A stretch of 64,000 nucleotides of DNA from Euonymus europaeus (Eukaryota; Streptophyta; Magnoliopsida; Celastrales; Celastraceae): positions 13,848,501 to 13,912,500 of the forward strand of contig OY756967.1 of assembly GCA_963580455.1 (NCBI GenBank), given 5' to 3'. The position numbers were made by a program, and so were the translations under genes. Position 1 is the first letter of the stretch. Each line of letters opens with the position of its first letter. The notes beneath the pieces were generated by a model, which saw only the letters and a program-made list of their open reading frames with translations, made no database searches and was not told the origin of the DNA. Positions 23,101 through 35,037 of the stretch are shown in pieces.

Positions 23101-24839
23101 CAAAGTTGCTTGGTGTACACTTTTTATTGTTCTTCTAGCTTAAATTTTACGAAAATTAGCTTCCAGGATTATTTCGATGCCAAAATAGCAACTTTCTATG
23201 ACAAATGGACAAAATCGTTAAAAGCTCCTTCATAGAGAGAGTTGAGCAACTTCGAACTATCAAAGTTGCTCGGTGTCCACTTTTTATTGTTCTTTTATGT
23301 TAAATTTTACGAAAATGAGCTTCCGGGATTATTTCGATGCCAAAACACCAACTTTCTATGACAAATGGACAAAACCGTTAAAAGCTCCTCCATAGAGAGA
23401 GTTGAGCAACTTCGGACTATCAAAGTTGCTCGGTGTACACTTTTTATTGTTCTTTTATGTTAAATTTTACGAAAATGAGCTTCCAGGATTATTTCGATGC
23501 CAAAACACCAACTTTCTATGACAAATGGACAAAACCGTTAAAAGCTCCTCCATGGAGAGGGTTGAGCAACTTCGGACTATCAATGTTACTCGGTGTACAC
23601 TTTTTATTGTTCTTCTATGTTAAATTTTACGAAAATGAGCTTCCAGGATTATTTCGATGCCAAAACACCAACTTTCTATGACAAATGGACAAAACCGTTA
23701 AAAGCTCCTCCATGGAGAGGGTTGAGCAACTTCGGATTATCAATGTTATTCGGTGTACACTTTTTATTGTTCTTCTATGTTAAATTTTACGAAAATAAGC
23801 TTCAAGGATTATTTCGATACCAAAACAGCAACTTTCTATGACAAATGGACAAAACCGTTAAAAGCTCCTCCATAGAGAGAGTTGAGCAACTTCGGACATT
23901 CAAAGTTGCTCGGTGTACACTTTTTATTGTTCTTCTACGTTAAATTTTACGAAAATTAGCTTCCAGGATTATTTCGATGCCAAAACACCAACTTTCTATG
24001 ACAAATGGAAAAAACCGTTAAAAGTGCCTCCATAGAGAGAGTTGAGCAACTTCAGACAATCAAAGTTGCTCGGTGTACACTTTTTATTGTTCTTTTATGT
24101 TAAATTTTACGAAAATGAGCTTCCAGGATTATTTCGATGCCAAAACACCAACTTTCTATGACAAATGGACAAAACCGTTAAAAGCTCCTCCATAGAGAGG
24201 GTTGAGCAACTTCGGACTATCAATGTCGCTCGGTGTACACTTTTTATTGTTCTTCTGTGTTAAATTTTACGAAAATGAGCTTCAAGGATTATTTCGATAC
24301 CAAAACACCAACTTTCTATGACAAATGGACAAAACCGTTAAAAGCTCCTCCATAGAGAGAGTTGAGCAACTTCGGAATATCAAAGTTGCTCGGTGTACAC
24401 TTTTTATTGTTCTTTTATGTTAAATTTTACGAAAATGAGCTTCCAGGATTATTTCGATGCCAAAACACCAACTTTCTATGACAAATGGACAAAACCGTTA
24501 AAAGCTCCTCCATAGAGAGAGTTGAGCAACTTCGGACTATCAAAGTTGCTTGGTGTACACTTTTTATTATTCTTCTAGGTTAAATTTTACGAAAATTAGC
24601 TTCCAGGATTATTTCGATGCCAAAATAGCAACTTTCTATGACAAATGGACAAAATCGTTAAAAGCTCCTTCATAGAGAGAGTTGAGCAACTTCGGACCAT
24701 CAAAGTTGCTCGGTGTACACTTTTTATTGTTCTTTTACGTTAAATTTTACGAAAATGAGCTTCCAGGATTATTTTGATGCCAAAACACCAACTTTCTATG
24801 ACAAATGGACAAAACCGTTAAAAGTGCTTTTATAGAGAG
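23101..24839 (+). repeat. B, plain and F monomers, two carrying CCATGG
   Basis: Two consecutive F units have 'ccatggagagg' (CCATGG at 23550 and 23710) in place of 'ccatagagagg', which removes the recurrent TAG and produces two open frames of 82 codons. A D-E-F run follows at about 23,930-24,300, with 'tcaatgtcgc' in the F unit, then plain and B units. The frames start at GTG and overlap in different frames, so I do not call them genes. Confidence 0.82.
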
Positions 24840-27800
24840 AGTTGAGCAACTTCAGACAATCAAAGTTGCTCGGTGTACACTTTTTAATGTTCTTTTATGT
24901 TAAATTTTACGAAAATGAGCTTCCAGGATTATTTCGATGCCAAAACCCAACTTTCTATGACAAATGGACAAAACCGTTAAAAGCTCCTCCATAGAGACGG
25001 TTGAGCAACTTCGGACTATCAATGTTGCTCGGTGTACACTTTTTATTGTTCTTCTATGTTAAATTTTACGAAAATGAGCTTCAAGGATTATTTCGATACC
25101 AAAACACCAACTTTCTATGACAAATGGACAAAACCGTTAAAAGCTCCTCCATAGAGAGAGTTGAGCAACTTCGGACTATCAAAGTTGCTTGGTGTACACT
25201 TTTTATTGTTCTTCTAGGTTAAATTTTACGAAAATTAGCTTCCAGGATTATTTCGATGCCAAAACAGCAACTTTCTATGACAAATTGACAAAACCGTTAA
25301 AAGCTCCTCCATAGAGAGAGTTGAGCAACTTCGGACTTTCAAAGTTGCTCGGTGTACACTTTTTATTGTTCTTCTACGTTAAATTTTACGAAAATTAGCT
25401 TCCAGGATTATTTCGATGCCAAAACACCAACTTTCTATGACAAATGGAAAAAACCGTTAAAAGTGCCTCCATAGAGAGAGTTGAGCAACTTCAGACAATC
25501 AAAGTTGCTCGGTGTACACTTTTTATTGTTCTTTTATGTTAAATTTTACGAAAATGAGCTTCCAGGATTATTTCGATGCCAAAACACCAACTTTCTAAGA
25601 CAAATGGACAAAACCGTTAAAAGCTCCTCCATAGAGAGGGTTGAGCAACTTCGGACTATCAATGTCGCTCGGTGTACACTTTTTATTGTTCTTCTATGTT
25701 AAATTTTACGAAAATGAGCTTCAAAGATTATTTCGATACCAAAACACCAACTTTCTATGACAAATGGACAAAACCGTTAAAAGCTCCTCCATAGAGAGAG
25801 TTGAGCAACTTCGGACTATCAAAGTTGCTCGGTGTACACTTTTTATTGTTCTTTTATGTTAAATTTTACGAAAATGAGCTTCCAGGATTATTTCGATGCC
25901 AAAACACCAACTTTCTATGACAAATGGACAAAACCGTTAAAAGCTCCTCCATAGAGAGAGTTGAGCAACTTCGGACTATCAAAGTTGCTTGGTGTACACT
26001 TTTTATTGTTCTTCTAGGTTAAATTTTACGAAAATTAGCTTCCAGGATTATTTCGATGCCAAAATAGCAACTTTCTATGACAAATGGACAAAATCGTTAA
26101 AAGCTCCTTCATATGGAGAGTTGAGCAACTTCGGACTATCAAAGTTGCTCGGTGTACACTTTTTATTGTTCTTTTATGTTAAATTTTACGAAAATGAGCT
26201 TCCAGGATTATTTCGATGCCAAAACACCAACTTTCTATGACAAATGGACAAAACCGTTAAAAGCTCCTCCATAGAGAGAGTTGAGCAACTTCGCACTATC
26301 AAAGTTGCTCGGTGTACACTTTTTATTGTTCTTCTACGTTAAATTTTACGAAAATTAGCTTCCAGGATTATTTCGATGCCAAAACACCAACTTTCTATGA
26401 CAAATGGACAAAACCGTTAAAAGTGCCTTTATAGAGAGAGTTGAGCAACTTCAGACAATCAAAGTTGCTCGGTGTACACTTTTTAATGTTCTTTTATGTT
26501 AAATTTTACGAAAATGAGCTTCCAGGATTATTTCGATGCCAAAACCCAACTTTCTATGACAAATGGAAAAAACCGTTAAAAGCTCCTCCATAGAGACGGT
26601 TGAGCAACTTCGGACTATCAATGTTGCTCGGTGCACACTTTTTATTGTTCTTCTATGTTAAATTTTACGAAAATGAGCTTCAAGGATTATTTCGATACCA
26701 AAACACCAACTTTCTATGACAAATGGACAAAACCGTTAAAAGCTCCTCCATAGAGAGAGTTGAGCAACTTCGGACTATCAAAGTTGCTCGGTGTACACTT
26801 TTTATTGTTCTTCTACGTTAAATTTTACGAAAATTAGCTTCCAGGATTATTTCGATGCCAAAACACCAACTTTCTATGACAAATGGACAAAACCGTTAAA
26901 AGTGCCTTTATAGAGAGAGTTGAGCAACTTCAGACAATCAAAGTTGCTCGGTGTACACTTTTTATTGTTCTTTTATGTTAAATTTTACGAAAATGAGCTT
27001 CCAGGATAATTTCGATGCCAAAACCCAACTTTCTATGACAAATGGACAAAACCGTTAAAAGCTCCTCCATAGAGACGGTTGAGCAACTTCGGACTATCAA
27101 TGTTGCTCGGTGTACACTTTTTATTGTTCTTCTATGTTAAATTTTACGAAAATGAGCTTCAAGGATTATTTCGATACCAAAACACCAACTTTCTATGACA
27201 AATGGACAAAACCGTTAAAAGCTCCTCCATAGAGAGAGTTGAGCAACTTCGGACTATCAAAGTTGCTTGGTGTACACTTTTTATTGTTCTTCTAGGTTAA
27301 ATTTTACGAAAATTAGCTTCCAGGATTATTTCGATGCCAAAACAGCAACTTTCTATGACAAATTGACAAAACCGTTAAAAGCTCCTCCATAGAGAGAGTT
27401 GAGCAACTTCGGACTTTCAAAGTTGCTCGGTGTACACTTTTTATTGTTCTTCTACGTTAAATTTTACGAAAATTAGCTTCCAGGACTATTTCGATGCCAA
27501 AACACCAACTTTCTATGACAAATGGAAAAAACCGTTAAAAGTGCCTCCATAGAGAGAGTTGAGCAACTTCAGACAATCAAAGTTGCTCGGTGTACACTTT
27601 TTATTGTTCTTTTATGTTAAATTTTACGAAAATGAGCTTCCAGGATTATTTCGATGCCAAAACACCAACTTTCTAAGACAAATGGACAAAACCGTTAAAA
27701 GCTCCTCCATAGAGAGGGTTGAGCAACTTCGGACTATCAATGTCGCTCGGTGTACACTTTTTATTGTTCTTCTATGTTAAATTTTACGAAAATGAGCTTC

Positions 27801-29440
27801 AAAGATTATTTCGATACCAAAACACCAACTTTCTATGACAAATGGACAAAACCGTTAAAAGCTCCTCCATAGAGAGAGTTGAGCAACTTCGGACTATCAA
27901 AGTTGCTCGGTGTACACTTTTTATTGTTCTTTTATGTTAAATTTTACGAAAATGAGCTTCCAGGATTATTTCGATGCCAAAACACCAACTTTCTATGACA
28001 AATGGACAAAACCGTTAAAAGCTCCTCCATAGAGAGAGTTGAGCAACTTCGGACTATCAAAGTTGCTTGGTGTACACTTTTTATTGTTCTTCTAGGTTAA
28101 ATTTTACGAAAATTAGCTTCCAGGATTATTTCGATGCCAAAATAGCAACTTTCTATGACAAATGGACAAAATCGTTAAAAGCTCCTTCATATGGAGAGTT
28201 GAGCAACTTCGGACTATCAAAGTTGCTCGGTGTACACTTTTTATTGTTCTTTTATGTTAAATTTTACGAAAATGAGCTTCCAGGATTATTTCGATGCCAA
28301 AACACCAACTTTCTATGACAAATGGACAAAACCGTTAAAAGCTCCTCCATAGAGAGAGTTGAGCAACTTCGCACTATCAAAGTTGCTCGGTGTACACTTT
28401 TTATTGTTCTTCTACGTTAAATTTTACGAAAATTAGCTTCCAGGATTATTTCGATGCCAAAACACCAACTTTCTATGACAAATGGACAAAACCGTTAAAA
28501 GTGCCTTTATAGAGAGAGTTGAGCAACTTCAGACAATCAAAGTTGCTCGGTGTACACTTTTTAATGTTCTTTTATGTTAAATTTTACGAAAATGAGCTTC
28601 CAGGATTATTTCGATGCCAAAACCCAACTTTCTATGACAAATGGAAAAAACCGTTAAAAGCTCCTCCATAGAGACGGTTGAGCAACTTCGGACTACCAAT
28701 GTTGCTCGGTGCACACTTTTTATTGTTCTTCTATGTTAAATTTTACGAAAATGAGCTTCAAGGATTATTTCGATACCAAAACACCAACTTTCTATGACAA
28801 ATGGACAAAACCGTTAAAAGCTCCTCCATAGAGAGAGTTGAGCAACTTCGGACTATCAAAGTTGCTCGGTGTACACTTTTTATTGTTCTTCTACGTTAAA
28901 TTTTACGAAAATTAGCTTCCAGGATTATTTCGATGCCAAAACACCAACTTTCTATGACAAATGGACAAAACCGTTAAAAGTGCCTTTATAGAGAGAGTTG
29001 AGCAACTTCAGACAATCAAAGTTGCTCGGTGTACACTTTTTATTGTTCTTTTATGTTAAATTTTACGAAAATGAGCTTCCAGGATAATTTCGATGCCAAA
29101 ACCCAACTTTCTATGACAAATGGACAAAACCGTTAAAAGCTCCTCCATAGAGACGGTTGAGCAACTTCGGACTATCAATGTTGCTCGGTGTACACTTTTT
29201 ATTGTTCTTCTATGTTAAATTTTACGAAAATGAGCTTCAAGGATTATTTCGATACCAAAACACCAACTTTCTATGACAAATGGACAAAACCGTTAAAAGC
29301 TCCTCCATAGAGAGAGTTGAGCAACTTCGGACTATCAAAGTTGCTTGGTGTACACTTTTTATTGTTCTTCTAGGTTAAATTTTACGAAAATTAGCTTCCA
29401 GGATTATTTCGATGCCAAAACAGCAACTTTCTATGACAAA
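24840..29440 (+). repeat. 2,078 bp tandem multimer, about 2.2 near-identical copies
   Basis: Copy 1 is about 24,840-26,917, copy 2 about 26,918-28,995, and a partial third copy runs to about 29,440. The period is 13 monomers minus 2 bp because two units per copy carry the 1 bp shortened 'aaaacccaac' in place of 'aaaacaccaac'. Both full copies share 'catatggagag', 'cttcgcactatc', 'tttttaatg', 'gacggttgag' and 'ctttctaagac'. In roughly 2 kb I saw only a few differences, such as 'ggattattt' versus 'ggactattt' (27,485) and 'actatcaat' versus 'actaccaat' (28,695). This is among the youngest duplications in the window. Confidence 0.92.
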
Positions 29441-32400
29441 TGGACAAAATTGTTAAAAGCTCCTTCATAGAGAGAGTTGAGCAACTTCGGACTATCAAAG
29501 TTGCTCGGTGTACACTTTTTATTGTTCTTTTATGTTAAATTTTAAGAAAATGAGCTTCCAGGATTATTTCGATACCAAAACACCAACTTTCTTTGACAAA
29601 AGGACAAAACCGTTAAAAGCTCCTCCATAGAGAGAGTTGAGCAACTTCGGACTATCAAAGTTGCTTGGTGTACACTTTTTATTGTTCTTCAAGGTTAAAT
29701 TTTATGAAAATTAGCTTCCAGGATTATTTCGATGCCAAAATAGCAACTTTCTATGACAAATGGACAAAATCGTTAAAAGCTCCTTCATAGAGAGAGTTGA
29801 GCAACTTCGGACTATCAAAGTTGCTCGGTGTACACTTTTTATTGTTCTTCTATGTTAAATTTTACGAAAATGAGTTTCAAGGATTATTTCGATACCAAAA
29901 CACCAACTTTCTATGAAAAATGGACAAAACCGTTAAAAGCTCTTCCATAGAGAGAGTTGAGCAACTTCGGACTATCAAAGTTGCTCGGTGTACACTTTTT
30001 ATTGTTCTTCTACGTTAAATTTTACGAAAATTAGCTTCCAGGATTATTTCGATGCCAAAACACCAACTTTCTATGACAAATGGACAAAACCGTTAAAAGT
30101 GTCTCCATAGAGAGAGTTGAGCAACTTCAGAAAATCAAAGTTGCTCGGTGTACACTTTTTATTGTTCTTTTATGTTAAATTTTACGAAAATGAGTTTCCA
30201 GGATTATTTCGATGCCAAAACACCAACTTTCTATGACAAATGGACAAAACCGTTAAAAGCTCCTCGATAGAGAGGGTTGAGCAACTTCGGACTATCAATG
30301 TTGCTCGGTGTACACTTTTTATTGTTCTTCTATGTTAAATTTTACGAAAATGAGCTTCAAGGATTATTTCGATGCCAAAACAGCAACTTTCTATGACAAA
30401 TGGACAAAATCGTTAAAAGCTCCTTCATAGAGAGAGTTGAGCAACTTCGGTCTATCAAAGTTGCTTGGTGTACACTTTTTATTGTTCTTTTAGGTTAAAT
30501 TTTACGAAAATTAGCTTCCAGGATTATTTCGATGCCAAAATAGCAACTTTCTATGACAAATGGACAAAATCGTTAAAAGCTCCTTCAAAGAGAGAGTTGA
30601 GCAACTTCGGACTATCAAAGTTGCTCGGTGTACACTTTTTATTGTTCTTTTATGTTAAATTTTATGAAAATTAGCTTCCAGGATTATTTCGATACCAAAA
30701 CATCAACTTTCTATGACAAATGGACAAAACCGTTAAAAGCTCTTCCATACAGAGAGTTGAGCAACTTCGGACTATCAAAGTTGCTTGGTGTACACTTTTT
30801 ATTGTTCTTCTAGGTTAAATTTTACGAAAATTAGCTTCCAGGATTATTTCGATGCCAAAATAGCAACTTTCAATGACAAATGGAAAAAATCGTTAAAAGC
30901 TCCTTCATAGAGAGAGTTGAGCAACTTCGGACTATCAATGTTGCTCGGTGTACACTTTTTATTGTTCTTTTATGTTAAATTTTACGAAAATGAGCTTCCA
31001 GGATTATTTCGATGCCAAAACACCAACTTTCTATGACAAATGGACAAAACCGTTAAAAGCTCCTCCATAGAGAGGGTTGAGCAACTTCGGACTATCAATG
31101 TTACTCGGTGTACACTTTTTATTGTTCTTCTATGTTAAATTTTACGAAAATAAGCTTCAAGGATTATTTCGATACCAAAACACCAACTTTCTATGACAAA
31201 TTGACAAAACCGTTAAAAGCTCCTCCATAGAGAGAGTTGAGCAACTTCGGACTTTCAAAGTTGCTCGGTGTACACTTTTTATTGTTCTTCTACGTTAAAT
31301 TTTACGAAAATTAGCTTCCAGGATTATTTCGATGCCAAAACACCAACTTTCTATGACAAATGGAAAAAACCGTTAAAAGTGCCTCCATAGAGAGGGTTGA
31401 GCAACTTCGGACTATCAATGTCGCTCGGTGTACACTTTTTATTGTTCTTCTATGTTAAATTTTACGAAAATGAGCTTCAAGGATTATTTCGATACCAAAA
31501 CACCAACTTTCTATGACAAATGGACAGGTTGAGCAACTTCGGACTATCAATGTTACTCGGTGTACACTTTTTATTGTTCTTCTATGTTAAATTTTACGAA
31601 AATGAGCTTCCAGGATTATTTCGATGCCAAAACACCAACTTTCTATGACAAATGGACAAAACCGTTAAAAGCTCCTCCATAGAGAGGGTTGAGCAACTTC
31701 GGACTATCAATGTCGCTCGGTGTACACTTTTTATTGTTCTTCTATGTTAAATTTTACGAAAATGAGCTTCAAGGATTATTTCGATACCAAAACACCAACT
31801 TTCTATGACAAATGGACAAAACCGTTAAAAGCTCCTCCATGGAGAGGGTTGAGCAACTTCGGACTATCAATGTTACTCGGTGTACACTTTTTATTGTTCT
31901 TCTATGTTAAATTTTACGAAAATGAGCTTCCAGGATTATTTCGATGCCAAAACACCAACTTTCTATGACAAATGGACAAAACCGTTAAAAGCTCCTCCAT
32001 GGAGAGGGTTGAGCAACTTCGGACTATCAATGTTATTCGGTGTACACTTTTTATTGTTCTTCTATGTTAAATTTTACGAAAATAAGCTTCAAGGATTATT
32101 TCGATACCAAAACACCAACTTTCTATGACAAATGGACAAAACCGTTAAAAGCTCCTCCATAGAGAGAGTTGAGCAACTTCGGACTTTAAAAGTTGCTCGG
32201 TGTACACTTTTTATTGTTCTTCTACGTTAAATTTTACGAAAATTAGCTTCCAGGATTATTTCGATGCCAAAACACCAACTTTCTATGACAAATGGAAAAA
32301 ACCGTTAAAAGTGCCTCCATAGAGAGAGTTGAGCAACTTCAGACAATCAAAGTTGCTCGGTGTACACTTTTTATTGTTCTTTTATGTTAAATTTTACGAA

Positions 32401-34980
32401 AATGAGCTTCCAGGATTATTTCGATGCCAAAACACCAACTTTGTATGACAAATGGACAAAACCGTTAAAAGCTCCTCCATAGAGAGGGTTGAGCAACTTC
32501 GGACTATCAATGTCGCTCGGTGTACACTTTTTATTGTTCTTCTATGTTAAATTTTACGAAAATGAGCTTCAAGGATTATTTCGATACCAAAACACCAACT
32601 TTCTATGACAAATGGACAAAACCGTTAAAAGCTCCTCCATAGAGAGAGTTGAGCAACTTCGGACTATCAAAGTTGCTCGGTGTACACTTTATAATGTTCT
32701 TTTATGTTAAATTTTACGAAAATGAGCTTCCAGGATTATTTCGATGCCAAAACACCAACTTTCTATGACAAATGGACAAAACCGTTAAAAGCTCCTCCAT
32801 AGAGAGAGTTGAGCAACTTCGGACTATCAAAGTTGCTTGGTGTACACTTTTTATTGTTCTTCTAGGTTAAATTTTACGAAAATTAGCTTCCAGGATTATT
32901 TCGATGCCAAAATAGCAACTTTCTATGACAAATGGACAAAATCGTTAAAAGCTCCTTCATAGAGAGAGTTGAGCAACTTCGGACTATCAAAGTTGCTCGG
33001 TGTACACTTTTTATTGTTCTTTTATGTTAAATTTTACGAAAATGAGCTTCCAGGATTATTTCGATGCCAAAACACGAACTTTCTATGACAAATGGACAAA
33101 ACCTTTAAAAGCTCCTCCATAGAGAGCGTTGAGCAACTTCGGACTATCAAAGTTGCTCAGTGTACACTTTTTATTGTTCTTCTACGTTAAATTTCACGAA
33201 AATTAGCTTCCAGGATTATTTCGATGCCAAAACACCAACTTTCTATGACAAATGGACAAAACCGTTAAAGGTGCCTTTATAGAGAGAGTTGAGCAACTTC
33301 AGACAATCAAAGTTGCTCGGTGTACACTTTTTATTGTTCTTTTATGTTAAATTTTACGAAAATGAGCTTCCAGGATTATTTCAATGCCAAAACCCAACTT
33401 TCTATGACAAATGGACAAAACCGTTAAAAGCTCCTCCATAGAGACGGTTGAGCAACTTCGGACTATCAATGTTGCTCGGTGTACACTTTTTATTGTTCTT
33501 CTATGTTAAATTTTACGAAAATGAGCTTCAAGGATTATTTCGATCCCAAAACACCAACTTTCTATGACAAATGGACAAAACCGTTAAAAGCTCCTCCATA
33601 GAGAGAGTTGAGCAACTTCGGACTATCAAAGTTGCTTGGTGTACACTTTTTATTGTTCTTCTAGGTTAAATTTTACGAAAATTAGCTTCCAGGATTATTT
33701 CGATGCCAAAACAGCAACTTTCTATGACAAATGGACAAAACCGTTAAAAGCTCCTCCATAGAGAGGGTTGAGCAACTTCGGACTATCAATGTCGCTCGGT
33801 GTACACTTTTTATTGTTCTTCTATGTTAAATTTTACGAAAATGAGCTTCAAGGATTATTTCGATACCAAAACACCAACTTTCTATGACAAATGGACAAAA
33901 CCGTTAAAAGCTCCTCCATAGAGAGAGTTGAGCAACTTCGGACTATCAAAGTTGCTCGGTGTACACTTTATAATGTTCTTTTATGTTAAATTTTACGAAA
34001 ATGAGCTTCCAGGATTATTTCGATGCCAAAACAGCAACTTTCTATGACAAATGGACAAAACCGTTAAAAGCTCCTCCATAGAGAGAGTTGAGCAACTTCG
34101 GACTATCAAAGTTGCTCGGTGTACACTTTTTATTGTTCTTCTAGGTTAAATTTTACGAAAATTAGCTTCCAGGATTATTTCGATGCCAAAATAGCAACTT
34201 TCTATGACAAATGGACAAAATCGTTAAAAGCTCCTGCATAGAGAGAGTTGAGCAACTTCGGACTATCAAAGTTGCTCGATGTACACTTTTTATCGTTCTT
34301 TTATGTTAAATTTTACGAAAATGAGCTTCCAGGATTATTTCGATGCCAAAACACCAACTTTCTATGACAAATGGACAAAACCGTTAAAAGCTCCTCCATA
34401 GAGAGAGTTGAGCAACTTCGGACTATCAAAGTTGCTCGGTGTACACTTTTTATTGTTCTTCTACGTTAAATTTTACGAAAATTAGCTTCCATGATTATTT
34501 CGATGCCAAAACAACAACTTTCTATGACAAATGGACAAAACCGTTAAAAGTGCCTTTATAGAGAGAGTTGAGCAACTTCAGACAATCAAAGTTGCTCGGT
34601 GTACACTTTTTATTGTTCTTTTATGTTAAATTTTACGAAAATGAGCTTCCAGGATTATTTCAATGCCAAAACCCAACTTTCTATGACAAATGGACAAAAC
34701 CGTTAAAAGCTCCTCCATAGAGACGGTTGAGCAACTTCGGACTATCAATGTTGCTCGGTGTACACTTTTTATTGTTCTTCTATGTTAAATTTTACGAAAA
34801 AAAGCTTCAAGGATTATTTCGATACCAAAACACCAACATTCTATGACAAATGGACAAAACCGTTAAAAGCTCCTCCATAGAGAGAGTTGAGCAACTTCGG
34901 ACTATCAAAGTTGCTTGGTGTACACTTTTTATTGTTCTTCTAGGTTAAATTTTACGAAAATTAGCTTCCAGGATTATTTC
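29411..34980 (+). repeat. Large ~5.6 kb multimer, copy 1
   Basis: This block of 5,570 bp is directly followed by its second copy. Diagnostic units are 'aaaattgttaaaag', 'ttcttcaaggtt' with 'tttatgaaaatt', 'gagtttcaagg', 'gtgtctccatag', 'cctcgatagagagg', 'cttcggtctatc', 'cttcaaagagag', 'cttccatacagag' and 'ctttcaatgac'. It contains one 132 bp monomer (junction 31526/31527) and two CCATGG units (31837 and 31997). A nested 1,279 bp tandem repeat makes up its right end. Open frames here come only from lost TAG triplets. Confidence 0.9.
31521..31536 (+). repeat. 132 bp monomer junction, 28 bp deleted
   Basis: 'tggaca' is joined directly to 'ggttgagcaac'. The 28 bases normally between them, which include the monomer boundary and the TAG, are missing. 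The flanking units are F type. The same junction recurs twice in the downstream copy, so it arose before that duplication. Confidence 0.92.
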
Positions 34981-35037
34981 GATGCCAAAACAGCAACTTT
35001 CTATGACAAATGGACAAAATTGTTAAAAGCTCCTTCA
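32480..35037 (+). repeat. Nested 1,279 bp tandem duplication in copy 1
   Basis: About 32,480-33,758 recurs at 33,759-35,037. Both copies begin with 'tcaatgtcgctcgg' and then have a plain unit with 'cactttataatgttc' (32691 and 33970), a B unit, D and E units with 'gtgcctttatag', and the 1 bp shortened 'aatgccaaaacccaac'. The period is eight monomers minus one base. The same nested repeat exists in the downstream large copy at about 38,502-41,059, showing that it predates the larger duplication. Confidence 0.87.

Noticed and set aside
23433..23841. Two overlapping open frames of 82 codons that look like one repeated protein
   Set aside because: Both start at GTG, overlap in different frames and owe their length to CCATGG replacing 'ccatag'. 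The similarity is that of the DNA repeat itself. The same holds for the pairs at 31,720-32,128 and 37,742-38,150.
25481..28318. Identical open frames at 25,481/27,559 and 25,989/28,067 as a duplicated gene pair
   Set aside because: They are exact by-products of the 2,078 bp duplication, start at TTG, and depend on single-base changes such as 'catatggagag'. No promoter, intron or codon bias supports coding.
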